Source: CAYJPK01 sp964372035 (GTDB lineage Bacteria; Desulfobacterota; Desulfovibrionia; Desulfovibrionales; Desulfovibrionaceae). From it: DNA of 64,000 nt. Shown one piece after another: positions 11,301 to 18,784 of the stretch (the first letter of the stretch is position 1; the number at the start of each line of letters is the position of its first letter). Made by a program: the position numbers and the translations under genes. The notes under the pieces are model-generated. The model had not been told where the DNA came from. It saw only the letters and a program-made list of their open reading frames with translations, and searched no databases. Where the stretch lies: positions 62,001 to 126,000 of the forward strand of contig CAYJPK010000001.1 in NCBI GenBank assembly GCA_964372035.1. The letters run 5' to 3'.

Positions 11301-11481
11301 GAAAGTGACAAGTCAAGATATAAATATGAATAGTGCTAAAAATTTAATAAAAGCAAGTACTTCTTTCATAGTTAAAAGTGATGACATTAGGCTTGGGTCA
11401 AGTAAGTTTCAAAAAGCAAATGTAAATATAAGTAGCTCTGGTAGTGTTACTGTTAAGGGTAAACAAATAAAATTAGGCTAA
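8308..11481 (+). CDS. vgrG: Type VI secretion spike protein VgrG (TssI), long form, copy 2
   Basis: This 1057-residue protein is a paralogue of the VgrG at 1056. It has a gp27-like hub with FLVVSFKGTEGISRLYNFEI near the start and YFYGDGFTTN in the middle. Its gp5-like OB fold ends NPDKPIISGAVNNAE, and the distal beta-strand region ends VTVKGKQIKLG. Between the OB fold and the distal part lies a helical insert (about residues 548-735) with hydrophobic segments near 642-660 and 708-725. The insert has the same layout as in copy 1 but is poorly conserved in sequence. The ATG follows GGAG. tssA starts 21 bp later. Two different spikes could assemble as homotrimers or heterotrimers; the sequence cannot decide. 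No known catalytic motif was found in the C-terminal part. Confidence 0.92.
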   Translation: MSQNKYHNRFKFISQAANEDDFLVVSFKGTEGISRLYNFEIIVISKAEIEAKDILNTKASLSLENDKGEVSKIYGYPTLFSEYGYHNGFTFYKVNLQPFFWKATQTTYNHIFLDKTVPEALKQILFSNKAFLRNYEFNLKNDYEKHEFSMIYNENIYEYMAYKLERDGIYYYFDQTRENEEQLIFVDDLTAHNYLNNNHEFIYLPDSGLQSENNTDTISRFSSNFSPLPKKVFTRDYNWLNPNVPVVGSAIVDEDSIGQQYFYGDGFTTNAQGDRLAKIRSEGLKADLCYFSGKSNIMSLSAGYIFTLTKHIKEKYNQDYLLTEIKHEGNQEAYLASFLGIKTDSSKYYYHNQFKCIPASQQFRVNRKRERKKIQGVITAFIDASSDMTKAEVDKYGRYKVLFPSDISGRKHGKSSCWVRRAKEFVGVKQGLSFPLTPGVEVIISFFDGNPDKPIISGAVNNAETSSLERGTGSSLNSINATGGSAMYFNSNSKDHTYMMNLGSGNTFKVSSASEGADSDISATQWAYDLTSASRSSFVNMSNEISAGIGNRISTEGEFAMIYEVQGMLGLVSNLLKSAADDSEDNQIVEKSLNGIAAAASLAKLITFAIGEYKRTNYNIHPYGTLFINTGYDNHFYLTSPLTAGKMAQIITYAVLSASSGITSDATDLVSDLDGIEQKEQDIEAGKIPDDGSIKNSKIKAGVEFGVKSVADILVALVPMILNLRQNKRYKSNTMGGILLYALERNIALTGGEQARLSSDNQVVLKSGKLSTLSTAYTNSKVLQDIYTPTVNSKKDYIISNGSQIRELAKEDIKSYSFNLAETHALNKVSITNNPANLVSALESEVKARAADSAAYKPIDKKIDAIKLVDLGADFATLATDTTELSTSHAARALQATYSSIDIEGDKFDILNEGNALNIKQNAKTANANLNVTRTNAAINNSLKFTNTANELKFENGQDNTLIKQTEKLISCTVNTTKKVEAKLTESSINLISSETSLKVTSQDINMNSAKNLIKASTSFIVKSDDIRLGSSKFQKANVNISSSGSVTVKGKQIKLG

Positions 11482-11502
11482 GAAAAATTTTAAGGACAAT
11501 AT

Positions 11503-13116
11503 ATGTTTGACGAAATAGAACTAGGTTCAAAAATAATAACAAATGATAATAATGTTGGTGATGACGCTAAATACTTGCCAGAGTACGAGCAAGTGATAGC
11601 TGAAATTTCAAAACTTTCTTCAATGCAAGGTGGCGAAATTAATTGGAATAATGTTATTAATTTGAGTGTTGAAATTTTAGATAAACATTCTAAGGATTTA
11701 ACAATAGCTGTTTATTTGAATGTTGCTTTAATAATGCAAAATGGCGCTGAAGGCTTTTTAAAAGGGTTAGTAGTGTTGAATAATTTATTACAATCCTTTG
11801 GCGATAATTTATATCCTAAACGCCAAAGAGCAAGAACAAATGCTATTTCATTTTGGCAAGATAAGGTTTTAGCCTTTTTAGAAAAGGATATTTCTGCAAT
11901 TAGCGAAAATGATTATAAAAAATTAAATGACACTATTAAAGAATTTGATAGGCAAATTGGTGATTTTTTGCCAGATTGCCCACCCTTATTTAATATAGTT
12001 GATAGAGTATCTAGGCTAAATGTTGAACGTACAGAAAATGTTCAAGTAGAAGCTGAAAAAAACTTAGAACTTGAAAAAGTAGAAGAACAAAAAACAGAAA
12101 TAATCAAGCAAGATGACCTTATTCAAGAAAAAGTTTCAGAGCAAGCAGTACAAACTTCAGAACCAAGCTTAATTGAAACTCAAGCAAAACAAGTAGAACA
12201 AGAATTACAAAAGAATCAACAAGTTAAATTAGCTAACGATCCCGTAGAGGCTTTGAATAACTTTATAACTGCCTCAACAAGCTTAAATAACTTGGCTTTT
12301 ACTAATGAATTACAGCAAATGCCTCTCTATTGGTCTAACTTTTTTATTAGTTTGTGGGCTAAAATTAAACAATTACCACCAGCAGAAAATAAGGTAACAA
12401 TGATAGCTCCATTTGATTTTGATAGCCTAAACCCTTTAAAAGCCTTATTAAATGCTAAGCGTTATGAAGAGGCAGCTCTTCAAGCAGTTCAAACAGCACC
12501 GCAATATCCTTTTTGCCTTGATATAATTTATATCTTAGCAAAATCACTAGAAAAATGTGGCGATACTTATAATCTTGCATTAAAGATTGTTCAAACAAGA
12601 ACTATGGAGTTTATAAGCCAATACCCTGAAATAATTAATTATAAATATAATGACGGTAGTGATTTTGTAAGTAGTGAAGCCAAAGCATGGCTTGAGAACT
12701 TATCAAAGCCAATTCAAGTAAGTATAAAAAATGATGATACAGCAGATGATAAAATAAGCAAAATAATTCAAGATGCTAATAATGCTTTAAATCAAAGAGA
12801 TTTAGCAGCAGCTTTAGAAGTCTTTAGGCAAGCAAAGTTAAGTTCAATTTCTGGTGAAGAATTAACAATTTTGAAGTGTGAAGAAATGGATTTGATTTTG
12901 CAAGAAGGCAAGATAAAGCTTGCTGAAACGATGGTTGACAGTTTAAATGATGATATGATAAATTTTAATCTAAAATTATTTAAACCAGAATTAGCTTTGA
13001 CTATTTTAAAGCTAACATATATTTGTTATAAGGATTCTGATGCAGCTAAAGCTCAAAAAATAATTTCTGAGATAGCAGGGCTTAGCCCATCAGCCGCATT
13101 AACTCTATTAAGTTAA
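11503..13116 (+). CDS. tssA: Type VI secretion protein TssA (ImpA N-terminal domain, VasJ-like C-terminus)
   Basis: TssA proteins guide baseplate priming and tail tube/sheath assembly. The N-terminal part (about residues 10-150) shows the ImpA_N signature: a helix with HSKDLTIAVYL and then a block with LYPKRQRARTNAISFWQ. A charged Gln/Glu/Lys-rich linker covers about 180-240, followed by a helical C-terminal domain to residue 537. That C-terminus looks like the VasJ type rather than the short ring-forming type, though this subtype call is uncertain. AAGGAC precedes the ATG at 11503. tssB begins 12 bp after the stop, so the gene is part of the tssABC run. Confidence 0.87.
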   Translation: MFDEIELGSKIITNDNNVGDDAKYLPEYEQVIAEISKLSSMQGGEINWNNVINLSVEILDKHSKDLTIAVYLNVALIMQNGAEGFLKGLVVLNNLLQSFGDNLYPKRQRARTNAISFWQDKVLAFLEKDISAISENDYKKLNDTIKEFDRQIGDFLPDCPPLFNIVDRVSRLNVERTENVQVEAEKNLELEKVEEQKTEIIKQDDLIQEKVSEQAVQTSEPSLIETQAKQVEQELQKNQQVKLANDPVEALNNFITASTSLNNLAFTNELQQMPLYWSNFFISLWAKIKQLPPAENKVTMIAPFDFDSLNPLKALLNAKRYEEAALQAVQTAPQYPFCLDIIYILAKSLEKCGDTYNLALKIVQTRTMEFISQYPEIINYKYNDGSDFVSSEAKAWLENLSKPIQVSIKNDDTADDKISKIIQDANNALNQRDLAAALEVFRQAKLSSISGEELTILKCEEMDLILQEGKIKLAETMVDSLNDDMINFNLKLFKPELALTILKLTYICYKDSDAAKAQKIISEIAGLSPSAALTLLS

Positions 13117-13128
13117 AAGGAGAGTTTT

Positions 13129-13620
13129 ATGGCTCAAGAAGGTTCAGTTGCTCCAAAAGAACGCGTTAATATTGTGTATAAACCGTCAACTGGTGAGGTT
13201 CAAAGTGATGTTGAACTTCCTTTAAAATTAATGGTTTTGGGTGATTTCACTATGCGTGAAGATGAACGCCAAATTGAGGATCGTGCACCAGTTTCAGTTG
13301 ATAAAGATAATTTTAATGATGTAATGAAGGCTCAAAATATTAGTCTTAAGTTTAATGTTCCTAGTAAATTAGTTGATGATCCAGAAGCAATGATGCCTGT
13401 TGATTTAAAATTCGAAAAAATGCGTGATTTTGAACCAGACACAATAGCACAACAAGTGCCAGAGCTTGCAAAGTTGTTACAACTTCGTGAAGCCCTAAAA
13501 GCTCTAAAAGGACCTCTTTCTAATATTCCTGATTTTAGAAAGAAAGTTCAAGAAGTTGTTTCTGATGAAAATGCTAGAAAAGCCTTGCTAGATGAGCTTG
13601 GATTGTCAGAAGCAGAGTAA
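13129..13620 (+). CDS. tssB: Type VI secretion sheath small subunit TssB (VipA)
   Basis: TssB pairs with TssC to build the contractile sheath around the Hcp tube; contraction fires the spike and ClpV later disassembles it. At 163 residues it has the usual family length. The start (KERVNIVYKP, then LPLKLMVLGDFT near residue 30) and the C-terminal helix with LRALK-like sequence (LREALKALKGPL) match VipA proteins. AAGGAG stands 7 bases before the ATG. It is followed directly by tssC, as in nearly all type VI clusters. Confidence 0.95.
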   Translation: MAQEGSVAPKERVNIVYKPSTGEVQSDVELPLKLMVLGDFTMREDERQIEDRAPVSVDKDNFNDVMKAQNISLKFNVPSKLVDDPEAMMPVDLKFEKMRDFEPDTIAQQVPELAKLLQLREALKALKGPLSNIPDFRKKVQEVVSDENARKALLDELGLSEAE

Positions 13621-13660
13621 TTTACCTAAATAAATTTTAAACTTGAATAAAGGTGAAAAA

Positions 13661-15118
13661 ATGAGTCAAACAGAAAATCAAGGCGGCGGAGCTGCTACCT
13701 TATTAGATGAAATTGTTGAGGCTTCAAAATTAAAACCAAGCGATGAAGGTTATGATGTTACGAAGGCAGGCTTACAGGAATTTTTAAAGCAATTTGTAGG
13801 CTCTGCGCATAATGTTAAGGTTTCAGCGGGTGTTGTTGATAGCATGATTGCTGAACTTGATGCTAAATTATCTGACCAAGTTAATGCTATTATGCATAAT
13901 GAAGAATTTCAAAAAATGGAGTCTTCATGGCGTGGTTTAAAATGTTTAGTTGATAGAACTGATTTTAGACAAAACATTAAAATAGAATTTATTAATGCCT
14001 CAAAAGAAGATTTACTAGCTGATTTTGAAGATACTCCAGAAATCACAAAGTCAGGTCTTTATAAACACATTTATACTGCAGAATATGGTCAATTTGGTGG
14101 TCAGCCTGTAGGTGCTATTATTGCAAATTATGATTTTGGACCAGGCAATCAAGATATTCAGTTATTACAAAATGTTGCAAGCGTTTCAGCTATGTCACAT
14201 AGCCCATTTATTGCAGCAGCAAGCAAGGATTTTTTTGGTATTGATACTTGGGAAGATTTACCAAATTTAAAAGATTTAAAATCAATCTTTGAAATGCCGC
14301 AATACACAAAATGGCGCAGCTTTAGAGAATCCGAAGATGCAAGATATGTTGGCTTAACGCTTCCTAAATTCTTACTTCGTACTCCATATGGTCCTGAAAC
14401 AACGCCAGCAAAGACATTTTCATTTGTAGAAGAAGCAAATAAGACAGATGATTTTTGCTGGGGAAATACTGCCTTTGCTTTTGCTAGTCGCTTGACTGAT
14501 AGTTTTGCAAAATACCGTTGGTGCACAAATATTATTGGACCACAAGGCGGTGGTTCTGTAGATAATCTGCCTGTATATAATTTTGAATCTATGGGGCAAA
14601 TTCAAAGCAAAATTCCAACACAAGTTCTTATATCTGAAAGACGTGAATATGAGCTTGCAGAAGAAGGCTTTATTGCACTAACAATGCGAAAAGGTGCTGA
14701 TAATGCAGCATTTTTCTCTGCTAACTCTTGCCAAAAAAATAAGGTATTCCCAAATACTCCAGAGGGCAAGGAAGCAGAAATGAACTTCAAGCTTTCAACA
14801 CAATTACCATATATGATGATTATGAATAGACTTGCGCATTATGTTAAAGTCTTACAAAGAGAAAATATTGGTACCTGGAAAGAGCGTAAAGACCTAGAGC
14901 GTGAACTTAATTCATGGTTAAGCCAGTATGTAACTGAAATGGACGATCCAGATCCAGTAACAAGAAGTAAGCGTCCTCTTAGAGTTGCTAAAATTAATGT
15001 TAGCGATGTTGAGGGAGATCCAGGTTGGTATAGTGTAGGTATTTTAGCACGTCCACACTTTAAATATATGGGCGCTAGCTTTACATTGTCGTTAGTTGGT
15101 AAGTTAGACAAAAGTTAA
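13661..15118 (+). CDS. tssC: Type VI secretion sheath large subunit TssC (VipB)
   Basis: TssC is the main sheath subunit, assembling with TssB into a six-start helical contractile sheath. Family hallmarks include MESSWRGLKCLVD, GAIIANYDFG and PFIAAASKDFFG, with a C-terminal block ending FTLSLVGKLD. The reading frame could open at TTG 13643, but AAAGGTG at 13648-13654 lies at the right distance from ATG 13661 and overlaps the TTG-derived codons, so the ATG was chosen (485 residues). hcp follows 30 bp downstream. Length and conservation are normal for the family. Confidence 0.95.
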   Translation: MSQTENQGGGAATLLDEIVEASKLKPSDEGYDVTKAGLQEFLKQFVGSAHNVKVSAGVVDSMIAELDAKLSDQVNAIMHNEEFQKMESSWRGLKCLVDRTDFRQNIKIEFINASKEDLLADFEDTPEITKSGLYKHIYTAEYGQFGGQPVGAIIANYDFGPGNQDIQLLQNVASVSAMSHSPFIAAASKDFFGIDTWEDLPNLKDLKSIFEMPQYTKWRSFRESEDARYVGLTLPKFLLRTPYGPETTPAKTFSFVEEANKTDDFCWGNTAFAFASRLTDSFAKYRWCTNIIGPQGGGSVDNLPVYNFESMGQIQSKIPTQVLISERREYELAEEGFIALTMRKGADNAAFFSANSCQKNKVFPNTPEGKEAEMNFKLSTQLPYMMIMNRLAHYVKVLQRENIGTWKERKDLERELNSWLSQYVTEMDDPDPVTRSKRPLRVAKINVSDVEGDPGWYSVGILARPHFKYMGASFTLSLVGKLDKS

Positions 15119-15148
15119 TTTTTAACATAAATTTCAAGGAGAACTACA

Positions 15149-15628
15149 ATGGCATTAACTGCTTACATGAAAGTTGAAGGTAAAAGTCAGGGCGAAATTA
15201 AAGGCGATTGTAAACAAGGTGGCGATAAAGCAGATAAAATGATTTTATACGCTGTTGAACACTCAGTTGAAGTTCCAAAAGATACTCATACTGGTCTTCC
15301 AACTGGTCAAAGAATTCATCACCCACTTAAGGTGACAAAGCACCTTGACCAAGCGACTCCTAAATTGTATAAAATGTGTTGTACTGGTGAACAATGTACT
15401 GCAACTATTGACCATTATCGCATTAAAGAAGATGGTACTGAAGAGAAATACTTCACCATTAAAATGGAAGATGCAATTGTTGTAACTGTAAACAAATCAA
15501 CACCACTTACTTTTTTACCAGAGAATAAACCATATCATGATATGGAAGAAATTGCATTTACTTATTCTAAGATTACATGGACTTATGCAGATGGTAATAT
15601 TGAATATGTTGATGATTGGAAAAGCTAA
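15149..15628 (+). CDS. hcp: Type VI secretion tube protein Hcp (TssD)
   Basis: Hcp forms hexameric rings that stack into the inner tube ejected during firing, and can also act as a chaperone for small effectors. The 159-residue length and the start ALTAYMKVEGKSQGEIKGD are typical, as are the internal GQRIHHPLKVTKHLDQATPK and the ending in the edge strand ITWTYADGNIEYVDDWKS. AAGGAGAA precedes the ATG. A strong hairpin lies just after the stop codon, which may set Hcp levels above those of the downstream ClpV. Confidence 0.96.
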   Translation: MALTAYMKVEGKSQGEIKGDCKQGGDKADKMILYAVEHSVEVPKDTHTGLPTGQRIHHPLKVTKHLDQATPKLYKMCCTGEQCTATIDHYRIKEDGTEEKYFTIKMEDAIVVTVNKSTPLTFLPENKPYHDMEEIAFTYSKITWTYADGNIEYVDDWKS

Positions 15629-15643
15629 TTAAATTTTGATTAC

Positions 15644-15675
15644 TTGGCGTTATTGTAAATATGCAATAACGCCAA
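15644..15675 (+). terminator. Strong hairpin between hcp and clpV (partial terminator or mRNA-stabilising stem)
   Basis: TTGGCGTTATTG (15644-15655) pairs perfectly over 12 bp with CAATAACGCCAA (15664-15675) across an 8-base loop. A T-rich but interrupted tract follows. It could act as an attenuating terminator or protect the 3' end of hcp mRNA, giving more Hcp than ClpV. Which of these applies is inference. Confidence 0.6.
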
Positions 15676-15702
15676 TTTATTATATTTTATAAGGAGTCTT
15701 GT

Positions 15703-18339
15703 ATGGTTGGTATTGATATGCGTGGGCTTATTGATAAATGCAATGGTTTTTGTGCCCAAGCGTTAAATGGTGCAGCTGGTATGAGTGTTTCACGTGGTCA
15801 TTATGAGGTTACAGTTGAACATTTCATGCTTTCATGCTTAGAAAATATGAACTCAGATATTCCTTTAGCCTTGCAAGACGCTAAAGCTGATATAGACCGC
15901 TTAAAGACAGATATTTTAAATAGCCTAGAAGAATTTAAAACAGGTAATACGAATCGACCTGTTTTTTCACCATCTTTGCAAGAATTATTAGAAGCTGCTT
16001 GGCTTGTAGCATCTGTTAATTATAGCTTCCCAAAAATCCGATCTGGTTCTGTTTTAATTGCATTTTTACGTCGTCCTTCATTTTATGCTCAAGGCTCATA
16101 TACTGCTGAACTTTCAAAAATCAATCGTGATAATTTAGAAAAGAATTTTAATTCTATTATTGACCGTTCTGTTGAAGATGCTGATATTTTTGCACAAAGC
16201 GAAACAGCAAAGGCAAAAGAAGACGCTAGTGCAAACTCTGATAGCTTCATTGCAAAATTTTGTGAAGATTTTACAGCAAAAGCAGAAGCTGGAAAGATTG
16301 ACCCTGTTTTTGGTCGAGATGCAGAAATTCGCCAAATGGTTGATATTTTGGCACGAAGGCGCAAAAATAATCCAATTTTAGTTGGAGAGCCAGGAGTTGG
16401 AAAGACTGCCGTTATGGAGGGTTTGGCTCTTCGCATCGCTCAAGGTGATGTTCCTGCTACATTACAGAAAAATACACTTCTTGGGCTTGATATGGGGCTG
16501 CTTGAAGCTGGTGCATCTGTTAAGGGTGAGTTTGAGCGTCGCTTAAAAGGTGTGCTTGATGAAATTAAGTCATCAGTTAAGCCAATTATTTTGTTTATTG
16601 ATGAAGCACATACCTTAGTTGGAGCTGGTGGAACAGCAGGTGGGTCTGATGCTGCAAACTTAATGAAGCCAGCGCTAGCACGTGGTGAAATTCGCACCTG
16701 TGCTGCAACTACTTGGAAAGAATATAAAAAATACTTTGAAAAAGACCCTGCACTTGCAAGACGTTTTCAGCTTGTAAAGCTTGATGAACCATCAGTTGAA
16801 ACAGCAACCCTAATCTTGCGAGGTCTTAGAGATAGCTATGAAAAGGCTCATAAAGTCTTAATTCGTGATGATGCATTGGTTGCGGCAGCTGACTATTCAG
16901 CTCGCTATATTTCAGGTCGTTTTTTACCAGATAAAGCCGTTGACTTGCTTGATACAGCGTGTGCTAGAGTAAAAGTTGGTCTTATTGCAAAGCCAGCTAA
17001 GTTAGAAGACATGGAGCGTTTGATTCAAGCTAAAGAACGTGAGCAAAAAGCTTTACTTCGTGACCAGACAAATGGCGTTGAGATTGATATTGAATGTCTT
17101 GAAGATTTATCTACTAATATTGAAAATTTGAAAGAAAAAGTATGCGAGCTTGAGAAAACATGGCAAGTAGAATTAGAAGCTGCTAATAATTTTATTGAGC
17201 TACGAAATATTATTAATAATGCGACTGAAGAAGAAAAAAATAGTGATGAACATCTTAAAAATACAGAAGAATTTACAAAAGTTAAAGCAACACTTGAAGA
17301 ACTACAAAAAAACGAAACATTAATAAATATTGAGGTTTCACCAGATGCAGTTGCTAAGGTTGTAGCTGATTGGACAGGTATTCCTGTTGGCAAAGTCGCA
17401 CGTGAACAGGCTGATTTAATTATTAACCTTGAAGCAAACCTTTCAAAACGTGTGAAAGGACAAAGTAAGGCTATTAGTTCAGTATTGCAGGGTGTTCAAT
17501 CTAGCAAAGCAGGGCTTCGTTCTCCTAATTCGCCTATTGGTGTATTTTTATTGGTTGGTCCATCTGGAGTTGGTAAAACAGAAACAGGACTATCACTTGC
17601 TGATTGCTTATTTGGCGATGAGCGTAGCGTTGTAACAGTAAATATGAGTGAATTCCAAGAACGTCATACAGTTTCACGCTTAATTGGTTCACCTCCAGGC
17701 TACGTTGGTTATGGTGAGGGCGGACTTTTAACTGAAGCAGTTCGTCGTAAACCGTATTCTGTGGTTTTACTTGATGAAGTTGAAAAAGCTCACCTTGATG
17801 TTATGCAGTTATTTTATCAAGTTTTTGATAAGGGTAGCTTAACAGATGGTGAAGGCACTGAAATTAACTTTAAAAACACTTTGATGCTTTTAACTTCAAA
17901 TTTAGCATCTGATATTATACAAAATGCATGCTTGGAAAATCCCAATATCGGAGATGAGGAACTAATTGCAAAAATTCGCCCAGTTCTATCACAGCATTTT
18001 CAACCTGCGCTTTTAGCAAGAATGACAATAGTACCTTATATGAGCTTAAATTCAGAAGCTTTAAAGAATATTACAGAACTAAAACTTAAAGGCATTGCAG
18101 ACAGGTTATTCCAAAATAATAAGTTAAAGTTAACTTGGGATAATGAATTTAGCCAAAATATAGCAGATAGATGCACAGAAGTTGAAACTGGTGCTCGCAA
18201 TATTGATTATATTTTGCAAGGAACTATCATGCCACAACTGTCGACCAAGATTTTAAGCATGATGTCAACAGATGGTGAAAAATTTAATATTGAATTATCA
18301 CTCGATGAAGATAAAAATATTAAAATTGATTTTTCTTAA
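15703..18339 (+). CDS. clpV: Type VI secretion sheath-recycling AAA+ ATPase ClpV (TssH)
   Basis: ClpV unfolds contracted TssBC sheath so the subunits can be reused. It is an 878-residue Clp/Hsp100 protein: N-domain (about 1-150), first AAA+ module with Walker A GEPGVGKT (228-235) and Walker B ILFIDEAHT, a middle coiled coil (about 400-540), and second AAA+ module with GPSGVGKT and VVLLDEVEKAH. The N-terminus differs from ClpB, and the position at the end of a type VI cluster fixes it as ClpV. AAGGAG stands 7 bases before the ATG. It is the last gene of the operon, followed by a long bidirectional terminator. Confidence 0.95.
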   Translation: MVGIDMRGLIDKCNGFCAQALNGAAGMSVSRGHYEVTVEHFMLSCLENMNSDIPLALQDAKADIDRLKTDILNSLEEFKTGNTNRPVFSPSLQELLEAAWLVASVNYSFPKIRSGSVLIAFLRRPSFYAQGSYTAELSKINRDNLEKNFNSIIDRSVEDADIFAQSETAKAKEDASANSDSFIAKFCEDFTAKAEAGKIDPVFGRDAEIRQMVDILARRRKNNPILVGEPGVGKTAVMEGLALRIAQGDVPATLQKNTLLGLDMGLLEAGASVKGEFERRLKGVLDEIKSSVKPIILFIDEAHTLVGAGGTAGGSDAANLMKPALARGEIRTCAATTWKEYKKYFEKDPALARRFQLVKLDEPSVETATLILRGLRDSYEKAHKVLIRDDALVAAADYSARYISGRFLPDKAVDLLDTACARVKVGLIAKPAKLEDMERLIQAKEREQKALLRDQTNGVEIDIECLEDLSTNIENLKEKVCELEKTWQVELEAANNFIELRNIINNATEEEKNSDEHLKNTEEFTKVKATLEELQKNETLINIEVSPDAVAKVVADWTGIPVGKVAREQADLIINLEANLSKRVKGQSKAISSVLQGVQSSKAGLRSPNSPIGVFLLVGPSGVGKTETGLSLADCLFGDERSVVTVNMSEFQERHTVSRLIGSPPGYVGYGEGGLLTEAVRRKPYSVVLLDEVEKAHLDVMQLFYQVFDKGSLTDGEGTEINFKNTLMLLTSNLASDIIQNACLENPNIGDEELIAKIRPVLSQHFQPALLARMTIVPYMSLNSEALKNITELKLKGIADRLFQNNKLKLTWDNEFSQNIADRCTEVETGARNIDYILQGTIMPQLSTKILSMMSTDGEKFNIELSLDEDKNIKIDFS

Positions 18340-18360
18340 TACCATAATTATCTAATCATA

Positions 18361-18415
18361 AAATCTAAAAAAAACTCTGTATAATAAATAATTATGCAGA
18401 GTTTTTTTTAGATTT
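18361..18415. terminator. Bidirectional intrinsic terminator after clpV
   Basis: A 19-bp perfect stem (18361-18379 with 18397-18415) is extended inside by ATAAT/ATTAT around a 5-base loop. A run of eight A on the left and eight T on the right lets it work on both strands. It separates clpV (+) from the small gene at 18442-18585 (-). Confidence 0.88.
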
Positions 18416-18441
18416 AAATAGTTTAATTATATCAAAACTTA

Positions 18442-18585
18442 TTATTTTTTACAGGTTGATCTTGCGCCTTTACACCCCTCGCATGAAGCAGTGCACTTTG
18501 GTCTTTCAGTTTTAAAAAATGCTCGGCTAAGCAAAGCACCGCCAACAAGCATTATTGCGATTATTATAATTTGTTCAATTTCCAT
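18442..18585 (-). CDS. Small Cys-rich single-pass membrane protein (FeoB-associated type)
   Basis: This 47-residue protein has one hydrophobic segment (about residues 5-20, QIIIIAIMLVGGALLS) and then a basic, cysteine-rich tail (CTASCEGCKGARSTC, four cysteines). That layout matches the small FeoB-associated Cys-rich membrane proteins. The internal ATG at 18585 was chosen because GGAAA lies upstream and the peptide then begins right before the membrane segment; a longer frame to 18636 adds residues unlike the family. No feoA or feoB is visible next to it, which is unusual. The terminator at 18361-18415 can serve its transcript. A role in iron uptake is inferred from family resemblance only. 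Confidence 0.6.
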   Translation of the reverse strand: MEIEQIIIIAIMLVGGALLSRAFFKTERPKCTASCEGCKGARSTCKK

Positions 18586-18694
18586 GATATGATTTCCATA
18601 TATAGTTAAAATAAATGTGTTTTTTATTTGCATCAAAACTACGTCTTTTTATAATATCTATTTATAAAATAATTGTCTAGTGTAAAAATACGCC

Positions 18695-18723
18695 TTGTGA
18701 TTTTTTGAATTTTAGTCTAGAAT
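18695..18723 (+). promoter_or_regulatory. Sigma-70-like promoter for the OppD-type gene
   Basis: TTGTGA (18695-18700) and TAGAAT (18718-18723) are separated by 17 bases, 62 bp upstream of the ATG at 18785. The -10 matches 5 of 6 and the -35 matches 4 of 6 consensus bases. In such AT-rich DNA chance matches are common. Confidence 0.4.
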
Positions 18724-18784
18724 ATTTTTTAGTATTAGAGTAAGAATATTTTTTATAACCATGTAATTTTTGAAATATATCAAT

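Noticed and set aside
1056..11481. Known enzymatic effector domain at the VgrG C-termini
   Set aside because: I looked for zinc protease HExxH, lipase GxSxG and similar catalytic motifs in the C-terminal parts and saw none in a convincing context.
14158..15111. Several minus-strand frames within tssC
   Set aside because: They are antisense shadows of a highly conserved gene; none has a ribosome site or resembles a known family.
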